NCBI GenBank assembly: GCA_022705325.1
Contig: JAKJER010000013.1
Location: 62,001 to 126,000 of the forward strand
DNA from: Planctomycetota bacterium
Lineage (GTDB): Bacteria > Planctomycetota > Phycisphaerae > SM23-33
Direction: 5' to 3'
Length of the DNA stretch: 64,000 nucleotides
The notes under the pieces are model-generated. The model was not told the origin of the DNA, did no database searches, and saw only the letters and a list, made by a program, of their open reading frames with translations. Made by a program: the position numbers and the translations under genes. Below, piece after piece: positions 57,981 to 64,000 of the stretch (positions are counted from its first letter, which is position 1; each line of letters opens with the position of its first letter).

Positions 57981-59135
57981 TCAAGGAGCCGCCCGTTGCG
58001 CCAGGCTCTTCACCGGCAGGACGGTCATGACGCTGTTGCGCTTCTGCGAGGTGTAGATGACGTACAGCCTGCCCTCGTGCTCGACGGCGCAGGGGTAGGA
58101 CCACTCGGGCCCGGCGTCGAGCTTGTCGCTATGTCCGTCGCGGATCTTCCACGCCGCCGACAGCGTCCGCTCGCCCGGGCGGCTGACCGCGATCACCAGC
58201 AGGCTGCGGCGGGGGGCGGATTGTCCGGGCACGTTCCAGATCAGGTATCGCTGGTGCGTACTGAGCGTGCCGGCGTAGAGCTTGCTCGACTCCATGGGCA
58301 GGTTCGCCCTGGCCGGCCCCGTCCACGTCCTGCCGAAGTCGTCGCTGGCAAAAACGTGCCCCCCGCGCGCGATCGCCGTTAGCGACCGGCCCTGTGCCCA
58401 AAGCGTCGTCTCGGGGAACGGGGGCAGCTTGCGGTCGCCCAGACGGATGACCGTCCACGGCGAGGTCAGCTTGGCGCCCTCGCTGATGGCCACCGCGGGC
58501 GTCTCGGGCTTGGCGCCCGGCCGGTCCGACACCCGCCCGGCCATGATGAAGTTGCCGTCGTCCATCTTCAGCGGGGCGCAGTTGGGCAGGAAGGGCCCGG
58601 CGATGAACCCCCGCGAGACCCACGCGCCGGCCCGCGGGTCGTGCACGAACGCCTCGCACCGCGTCACCAGGTCCGGCCCGGTCATGTTGCTCACGAACGC
58701 GTGCAGCACGCCCCCGTGCGACAGCAGCGAGACCGGCACGTAGAGGATGCCCTTCCTGTCGCGGTCGGCTGCGATCACCTCCACCGGCCCCCAGGTCCTG
58801 CCCGCGTCCTTCGACCGCCGCCCGCGGATCGCCGACGCGCCCACCATCTCGCGACTCGGGCAGTTGTACCAGGCCGCCAGCAACTCCCCGCCGTGCCAGA
58901 CCACGGCGTTGTCGTGCAGGAAGCTCCACTCGCTGTCGCCGCGATGCACCACCACGTCCGCCGCGCCGTCCACGAACGTCAGGTCCTTCGCCGCCGGAAA
59001 CGCTGCCCGCTCGTCCCAGATCGGGAAGGATTTCGGCCCGTCGGCCAAGGACCGGCGCAGCCCCGCGGGGATGCCTGCGGCAAGGACGCAGAGAAACACG
59101 CCAGCAGAGACACGACTGTGAATGGAGAGCCGCAT
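57981..59135 (-). CDS. Exported sialidase-like (BNR/Asp-box) protein
   Basis: A 384-residue protein from ATG 59135, with a signal-like segment (SAGVFLCVLAAGIPAGL). Two Asp boxes, SKDAGRTWG (about 108) and SDDFGRTWT (about 265), mark a six-bladed sialidase fold. RRGRRSKDAG-type Arg is present, but the full Arg triad and Tyr/Glu pair cannot be confirmed by eye. Many planctomycete members with this fold act on other sugars. It is followed by a gap with CACAGAGG-type words. Confidence 0.82.
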   Translation of the reverse strand: MRLSIHSRVSAGVFLCVLAAGIPAGLRRSLADGPKSFPIWDERAAFPAAKDLTFVDGAADVVVHRGDSEWSFLHDNAVVWHGGELLAAWYNCPSREMVGASAIRGRRSKDAGRTWGPVEVIAADRDRKGILYVPVSLLSHGGVLHAFVSNMTGPDLVTRCEAFVHDPRAGAWVSRGFIAGPFLPNCAPLKMDDGNFIMAGRVSDRPGAKPETPAVAISEGAKLTSPWTVIRLGDRKLPPFPETTLWAQGRSLTAIARGGHVFASDDFGRTWTGPARANLPMESSKLYAGTLSTHQRYLIWNVPGQSAPRRSLLVIAVSRPGERTLSAAWKIRDGHSDKLDAGPEWSYPCAVEHEGRLYVIYTSQKRNSVMTVLPVKSLAQRAAP

Positions 59136-59182
59136 GAAAGGTGTATCTCTGTCTTCCTCTGTGTTCTCTGTGGCGGTCTTGT

Positions 59183-62100
59183 TCACTTCCCCGCCACGGT
59201 CTTGGCGGGCTCCGCCGGCGGGATGGGCCGGGCGGCGCCTTCCTTGCGGACCCAGCAGGTGCCGCAGCGGCAGCCGTTGTCTCGCCCGCAGGTGCCCGCG
59301 ATCTCGTGGGCCTGGGGTTGCGGGATAACGCCCTCGACGAGCTTGCGCATCTGGGCGTAGGCGGGGTCGTTGCGGTCCTTGTAGGCGCCGCGCTGGACCT
59401 GCCCCCAGCCGCCCGCCTTGGCCGGCAGCGGGGCCATGAGGATGCGGCTCTCGTCGGCGTTGACCACGTTGACCAGCAGGGCCAGCGGCTGGTCGGCCAG
59501 CTCGTCGCCGAAGCGCTCGCGGACGGCCTTTCGCAGGGCCTCCACGCCCGCCTGGACGGGCGGCAGATCGCTGACGCGGTTGAACGAGTAGTCGCCGTAG
59601 AACTGGGCGTTCACGTCGAGCCAGTCGATGATCCGCCGGAGGCTGGCGCGGTCCAGCTCGACGCGCTTCTTGCCTTCCTTGTCCGGGTGTCCGGCCAGGA
59701 GCATCTTCGCCAGCTTGCCCGCGTGGGCGAAGTAGTCCATGGGCTTGCTGGGGTAGCTCTCGCCGTTTCGCGGGGCCACCCTCAGCACGCCGGCGGCCAG
59801 CAGCGACTCGTACGACAGCGTCCAGCTTCGTTTGCGGTTCTTCCCTCGCTTGGTCCACAGCTCCGTGTCGCGGTAGTCGCCGACCAGGCTGATGTTCCTC
59901 GGCGCCTTGTCGCCGCTGTGGCAGCCGACGCAGTAGCGGTCCAGCACGGGCTGGACGGTCCGGGCGAAGCTGAAGCCGCCCGCGTAATCCTGGGCGATCG
60001 GCGGGGTGATCTGGCGGATCTTCGGGTCCACGGGCGGACGGCTGGGCGGGGTGGAGTTTCGCGGCTCGTGGCAGCCCACGCACGAGGCCTGTTCGCCCGG
60101 CTGGAGGTACACCAGGCTCCGCATGGTCATGAGGGCCATCCCGTTGGCGTCCAGGAGCTGGAGCTGGAAGGGCCTGCCGGCCGGGGCCTCGAAGGCCACC
60201 GACCCGTCCGGCTCGACCGGCACGGTGCCCAGGATCTTCTTGACGATCTCGTTGTCGGCGGCGCTGCGTACCGGGGCGGAGGAGGTCGGCTGGGGCAGGA
60301 TCTGGTTGATCCGCATCTCCTTGACGCTGCCGCGGGGGATGGGCTGCTGGGACTGGTAGACGTCTTCGATGACGAACACGCCGGTCTTCTCGCTCTCGCG
60401 CCCGGCGATGGACGAAACCAGCGCCGGCGGGCAGGGGCGAGGCCGCAGCGGGATCGGGTCGAAGCACGAGATGTTCCGCGCGGAGTGGATCAGTTCGCGC
60501 CCGCCCAGCGTGTCGACGAGATAGATGGCGTACTGCTTGCCGTGCTGGTAGGTGCAGAGGAACAGGTCCTCGTTGATGGGCCAGGGCGTGGCCGCCCGCC
60601 CCCGGCCGGCACGGTCCTCGGGGAGCGGCTCGGTCGCGCGGACAATCCCGTCCGGCACGCCCGACTCCGGGAAGCCCAGCTCGGGCGTGACCCACTTCAG
60701 CGGGCGGCCGTGATCCTGCCCCGCGTCCGGGTCGATCACGATGATCGTGCCCAGCGTCTGCCCGTGATGGGCGGCCGCGGTGGCCACCGACTTCGCGCAG
60801 CCGGGGATGGGCTGCGTTTCGCCGATCAGGCACGGGGCGGGCGAGTTGTTGCCGTAGTAGTGGGCGGTCTGCGTGCCGTCGGGATGGATCAGCCACAGGC
60901 TCTGGAACTTCACGTCGTGGCGATTGACGTAGTCCCAGCGGGTGTACACGATCGAGCCGTCGTGCAGGACGGCCGGGCCCCACTCGTTGGACTCGTTGAA
61001 GGACAGGGCGCGGATGTGCGTGCCGTCCGGTTCGCAGCGATACAGCGTGTAGCTGGGCACGTACCGCCCGCCGTGGCAGCGCCCGTACTGCTGGCTGCGG
61101 GTGGAGATGAACGCGATCCCCCCGTCAGGCAGATAGCACGGGTCCATGTCCTCGATGAGCACGGTCTGGCGCCCGTCGCGGCCTTCCATCGGGTCGGCGC
61201 TCGTGCCGGTGATCTGGCGGAGCTTGCGCGTCTGGAGGTCCAGCTCGTAGACGAAGTAGCCCTTGAGGTTCCGGTTTCGCCCGCGCTCCAGCGAGTGGTC
61301 GACAGCCGCGAACAGCACCCGCTTGCCGTCGTACGACAGGTCCGGGTGGAGCACGCCCGCCTTGGGCAGCACGTCGCTCAACAGGGGCGTCTCGCGGGGC
61401 GTCGTCTTCCAGTCGTCCAGGATGACCAGGCCCTCGCCCTGCTGGCTGTGGCGGCCGAGATACTGGTCGCACATGTGCTCCGGCAGGAAGCCCGTCCGCT
61501 TGTTGATCAGCAGCCGGTCGAAGCCGAGCTGTGGGTGCGACAGGATGATCCGCCTGCGCAGCTCGCAGGCGGCCTGGTACAGTTCCTCGCCCGAGCCGCG
61601 CCCCTGGCGCAGCTCGGCGTAGCGCCGGTCCAGCTTGTCCAGTTCGGCTGCCAGCTCGGGCCGGGCCGCGGACCGCTGCACGAACTCCAGCGTCCGGCGC
61701 CCCAGCTCCAGGCGGGCCTGGATGGGCTTGACGTAGAACAGGTCCCGCACGGCCAGCAGGTCCGCGATGCTCTTGCAGGCGCCTGCCCGCTGCTCAGCCG
61801 TCTTGCGGGTCTCGCCCTCGCACTCGCGCGCGTACCGCCCCGCCAGCTCGGCCAGGTCCTTCCAGTCGTCCTTCCAGATGGATTCTTCCAGGTGGATCTG
61901 GCGCAGCACGTTGGGGCCGGTGAAGCTCTCCATCGTTCGCCGCCAGACGGCCTCGCGGGCCTCCTTCGGCTTCTGCTCCCGCTCCTGCTTCGAGCGATGG
62001 TCCACGTACAGCACGCTGGGCTTGCGGTCCTTGCGCGGGTCGGTCCCGACGGTGGCCAGCAGAAACTCCGAGCCCTCGTCCAGCCGCAGGCTCATCTCGC

Positions 62101-62617
62101 CCTCGCGGGTCTTGAACCAGCGGGCGAACGAGCGGTCGCCCAGCTTGAACGGGCCCTTCTGCCCGCGGTCGTCATGCTCCCAGTTCTGGCGCGTTCCGTG
62201 GATGTACCGTTTGGGTTGGTCGTAGGCGACAGGATTCACCTTCCCGTCGCGGTCCACCACCCGCAGGTCGCCCAGGACCACGTACGTCTCGCCCTTGACC
62301 CCCAGGTGCACGTCCCTCAGCCCGGCCACGCGGAGCTTCAGTTCCGCCGGCGCGGACGTCTCGGTGACCTCCATCCGCACCGGCCGAAAGCTCTTCAGCA
62401 CCGGGTCGCCGAGGCGGAGTTCCTCCATCTGCTTGTCGTGCTGAGCCTCCACGCGCGCCAGCGCCTCGCGCGAGGCCAGCAGCGTTTCCACCCACGTGGG
62501 CTTGAGGACGAAGAACTCGTCCTCGCCGGGGAACGGCTTGGGAGTCTTGAACTTGGCCGCCGACGCAACGCCAACCAGCAGGCTCGCCAACGCCAACGCG
62601 ATAACACATTTCTTCAT
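59183..62617 (-). CDS. Exported dihaem protein with hydrazine-synthase-alpha-like architecture
   Basis: An 1144-residue protein from ATG 62617 (GAGGT seven bases upstream), with signal peptide (KKCVIALALASLLVGVASA). A long N-terminal region leads to a WD40/PQQ-like propeller (e.g. HPDLSYDGKRVLFAAVDH). Two c-type haem motifs follow: CVGCHEP (about 855) and CVGCHSG (about 900). The C terminus has a cluster CGRDNGCRCGTCW. The order propeller then CxxCH pair is that of the HZS-alpha-like proteins common in non-anammox Planctomycetota. No hydrazine synthase beta or gamma gene is seen, so hydrazine synthesis is unlikely. Confidence 0.82.
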   Translation of the reverse strand: MKKCVIALALASLLVGVASAAKFKTPKPFPGEDEFFVLKPTWVETLLASREALARVEAQHDKQMEELRLGDPVLKSFRPVRMEVTETSAPAELKLRVAGLRDVHLGVKGETYVVLGDLRVVDRDGKVNPVAYDQPKRYIHGTRQNWEHDDRGQKGPFKLGDRSFARWFKTREGEMSLRLDEGSEFLLATVGTDPRKDRKPSVLYVDHRSKQEREQKPKEAREAVWRRTMESFTGPNVLRQIHLEESIWKDDWKDLAELAGRYARECEGETRKTAEQRAGACKSIADLLAVRDLFYVKPIQARLELGRRTLEFVQRSAARPELAAELDKLDRRYAELRQGRGSGEELYQAACELRRRIILSHPQLGFDRLLINKRTGFLPEHMCDQYLGRHSQQGEGLVILDDWKTTPRETPLLSDVLPKAGVLHPDLSYDGKRVLFAAVDHSLERGRNRNLKGYFVYELDLQTRKLRQITGTSADPMEGRDGRQTVLIEDMDPCYLPDGGIAFISTRSQQYGRCHGGRYVPSYTLYRCEPDGTHIRALSFNESNEWGPAVLHDGSIVYTRWDYVNRHDVKFQSLWLIHPDGTQTAHYYGNNSPAPCLIGETQPIPGCAKSVATAAAHHGQTLGTIIVIDPDAGQDHGRPLKWVTPELGFPESGVPDGIVRATEPLPEDRAGRGRAATPWPINEDLFLCTYQHGKQYAIYLVDTLGGRELIHSARNISCFDPIPLRPRPCPPALVSSIAGRESEKTGVFVIEDVYQSQQPIPRGSVKEMRINQILPQPTSSAPVRSAADNEIVKKILGTVPVEPDGSVAFEAPAGRPFQLQLLDANGMALMTMRSLVYLQPGEQASCVGCHEPRNSTPPSRPPVDPKIRQITPPIAQDYAGGFSFARTVQPVLDRYCVGCHSGDKAPRNISLVGDYRDTELWTKRGKNRKRSWTLSYESLLAAGVLRVAPRNGESYPSKPMDYFAHAGKLAKMLLAGHPDKEGKKRVELDRASLRRIIDWLDVNAQFYGDYSFNRVSDLPPVQAGVEALRKAVRERFGDELADQPLALLVNVVNADESRILMAPLPAKAGGWGQVQRGAYKDRNDPAYAQMRKLVEGVIPQPQAHEIAGTCGRDNGCRCGTCWVRKEGAARPIPPAEPAKTVAGK

Positions 62618-62835
62618 GGCCATGACCTCGGGCAAGTACGGGGCAACCGGCCCCATAGAAAGAACGAGGGCTGGAATGGGTTATTGGGGACTGCTTGTCG
62701 GCCGCGAGCGGGCCGGTGCAGGTGCTGCGCCCCCGGGAGCAGATGTGGCCGGATCGACAACGAACAACCAGTTGCTATTGTCGCATTCCGACCGGCAGGT
62801 AGGGCATCCAGAACTGGTAGGCGGTCTCGGGCCGA
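62618..62835. other. Gap before the terminase fragment
   Basis: No coding signal was recognised. It holds the start region of the dihaem gene on the minus strand and unremarkable sequence up to the phage relic. Confidence 0.4.
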
Positions 62836-63429
62836 CGGAGGTGCCCGCCCTGGAGAAGTTGGTCAGCACGTACCTGTGGCGGGACTTCCACCGCGGCGGG
62901 GGACTGATGCGGATCGATCGGCTCCTGGTGGACGTGGGCTACAAGCCCGGGATCGTCGCCGCCGTCAAGCACAAGGTGGGGGGCTCGAACATGATGCTGT
63001 CCAAGGGCCTGGGCATCCGGGCCAGCCGCCAGCCCATGTCCACCTGGAAGCGCCGCCCCGGCGAGACGCACGGCCACTTCTGGTACGTGCCCAACGTGAA
63101 CCGGACAGCCGAGCCTGCCTGCCGCAGGCAGGTTCCCGCACCTAGCGGCGGACGTGAACTACTGGAAGACGTTCGTCCACACCGCCCTGGCCACGGCCCC
63201 CGGCGACCGCGGCAACCTGACGCTCTTCGGCAAGCCATCCGACCACGAGCTGTTCGCCCCCCACGTGGCCGAGTCCGAGCAGTGGACCGACGTTCAGGCC
63301 CGCGGCCGCACGGTCCGCGAATGGTCCCCCAAGCCCGGCAAGCCAGACAACCACTGGCTAGACTGCTTGGTCGGCTGCACCGTAGCGGGCAGCCGCCCGG
63401 TATCCGCACGCCCGGCGAAGGCACCCCGC
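62836..63429 (+). pseudogene. Phage terminase large subunit (GpA-type) remnant, 5' truncated and frameshifted
   Basis: Frame 1 (62836-63104) reads MRIDRLLVDVGYKPGIVAAV, then GHFWYVPNVNR. Frame 2 (63139-63429) reads LAADVNYWKTFVHTALATAP, LTLFGKPSDHELFAPHVAES and KPDNHWLDCLVGCTVAGS. Joined, they match the nuclease end of GpA-type terminases, including the NHWLDCLVG block. The ATPase half is missing. The shift falls at a 19-base palindrome (63114-63132), whose insertion would account for it. It is a phage relic. Confidence 0.82.
63114..63132. repeat. 19-bp palindromic repeat, copy 4 (in terminase relic)
   Basis: CCTGCCTGCCGCAGGCAGG sits exactly between the two reading frames of the terminase relic. 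The 34 bases between the frames leave a +1 shift, which an insertion of 19 (or 22) bases would produce. Confidence 0.72.
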
Positions 63430-63480
63430 ACCGACAATGTAAACGATACTCGAAAAATGACTTACGGAGAACATGACTAC

Positions 63481-63681
63481 ATGGAGACTATCAGTACCAA
63501 ATGCAAGACACCCATATCCGACCAGTACCGACGTGGTTTGGAGTGTCCGCATTGTGGATGCAGGCATTTGCGAGTAGTGTATACTCGGTTTTCCTGGCGT
63601 GGTCGGATAATGCGACGGCGAGAGCGTAGGCACTGCAGTAGACGAAAGACGACGTGGGAGCAAGCATCAGCGGGACGATGA
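63481..63681 (+). CDS. Degenerate phage-type zinc-ribbon protein
   Basis: A 66-residue frame (ATG 63481; ATG 63457 also possible). GLECPHCGCRHLRVVYTRFS supplies one Cys pair. The second half, RRRERRHCSRRKTTWE, has only one Cys where related phage proteins have CxxC, so zinc binding may be lost. The fold resembles the NrdR-like zinc ribbon found near phage terminases. It follows the terminase relic and is likely part of the same decayed prophage. Confidence 0.6.
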   Translation: METISTKCKTPISDQYRRGLECPHCGCRHLRVVYTRFSWRGRIMRRRERRHCSRRKTTWEQASAGR

Positions 63682-63775
63682 TCCCCTGGCAGATTGAGCA
63701 AAGTATTGCGGGCATTGCGGCCGATCAACTAGAATACCAAGGGCGCGGCCATCCTTCCGGCCGTAGGAGCGCGTT

Positions 63776-64000
63776 GTGGCTACGGCAGAACAACTTAAAG
63801 CATTAGTGCGAAGCTATACGGAAGGCGACAATGATCGTTTTCTGGCCGTTGCCATGCAGATTGCGGCTCATGCAGCCCGCACTGGTAAAGAGAAGCTGGC
63901 CCAGGAACTTCAGGCTCTCGTCGATGGGGCCAAGAAGCATAGACCGCTTGAAGTTCGTCCCCGTTCAGTTCCTTTCGTCCGTACCGGTAGCGACCTAGCG
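63776..64000 (+). CDS. N-terminal part of a probable AAA family ATPase, 3' truncated by window edge
   Basis: Reads 75 codons from GTG 63776 (TAGGAG seven bases upstream) to the right edge. The start ATAEQLKALVRSYTEGDNDR, then FLAVAMQIAAHAARTGKEKL and AQELQALVDGAKK match the helical N terminus of stand-alone AAA ATPases that often precede a subtilisin-like protease gene. The ATPase core lies outside the window, so the call is provisional. It sits beside phage relics, the sort of place where defence genes accumulate. Confidence 0.6.
   Translation, partial: MATAEQLKALVRSYTEGDNDRFLAVAMQIAAHAARTGKEKLAQELQALVDGAKKHRPLEVRPRSVPFVRTGSDLA

Noticed and set aside
59183..62617. Anammox hydrazine synthase
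   Set aside because: Only the alpha-like architecture is present; no beta/gamma subunit, hydrazine dehydrogenase or other anammox marker lies nearby, and such proteins are common in non-anammox Planctomycetota.

Overview
The window is one stretch of a high-GC bacterial chromosome that most resembles Planctomycetota, probably Phycisphaerae or a relative. This is inferred from the protein repertoire: Tat-signal Gfo/Idh oxidoreductases beside sugar-phosphate isomerase barrels, a DUF6807 (PmoA-type) protein, a haem protein with a hydrazine-synthase-alpha-like architecture, secreted PQQ propellers fused to a methyltransferase fold, GH106 and sialidase-like enzymes, and wide gaps filled with simple repeats. 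Genes lie on both strands in short operons. There is one tRNA gene (Thr, CGT anticodon); no rRNA and no CRISPR array were seen.

Left part (1-14.7 kb). A minus-strand sugar-catabolism run (DUF6807, sugar isomerase, Gfo/Idh, alpha/beta hydrolase) is followed by HicA/HicB, mutY overlapping a DUF433 gene, and a divergent DUF433/DUF5615 pair whose toxin is cut by an amber codon. Next comes a two-gene electron-transfer unit: an FMN-binding exported protein and a NapH-NapG-like fusion rich in Fe-S motifs. A DUF4160/DUF2442 pair, a PilT ATPase, hisF and a secreted SGNH hydrolase complete this part.

Centre (14.9-36.5 kb). The most striking unit is a compact three-gene minus-strand operon: a membrane-anchored TerB/TerB_C protein, a BrxD-like ATPase and a BrxHI/Lhr-like helicase, with no other BREX gene nearby. 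It is a candidate stand-alone defence or DNA-processing system. It is followed by core metabolism: an FAD/Fe-S lactate or glycolate dehydrogenase, carB with an unusual Cys-rich linker, a secretin-N-like exported protein, hemB with NUDIX and DUF493 partners, a DJ-1/PfpI protein, DUF2203, rhomboid plus ADP-ribose-type NUDIX, a secreted propeller-like protein and alanine racemase.

Right part (36.5-64 kb). A gene-poor stretch carries a 150-bp inverted-repeat element and tRNA-Thr. After it come marC, a phosphoesterase, a class II photolyase with an adjoining DUF433/DUF5615 module, and a long series of secreted carbohydrate-active proteins: sugar isomerase-like, TIM-barrel hydrolase, GH106, metallopeptidase, PQQ propeller, sialidase and dihaem protein. 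An exported superoxide dismutase, a cupin and an AlkD-type DNA repair protein are interspersed. The far right edge holds a decayed phage terminase fragment, a degenerate phage-type zinc ribbon and the start of an AAA-ATPase-like gene, which looks like the border of an accessory or prophage-derived region.

Several short dispersed repeats recur across the window: a 150-bp MITE-like element, a 19-20-bp palindrome, and G-rich or ATGGGA-type minisatellites. Two toxin-antitoxin modules show fresh rearrangement or inactivation.
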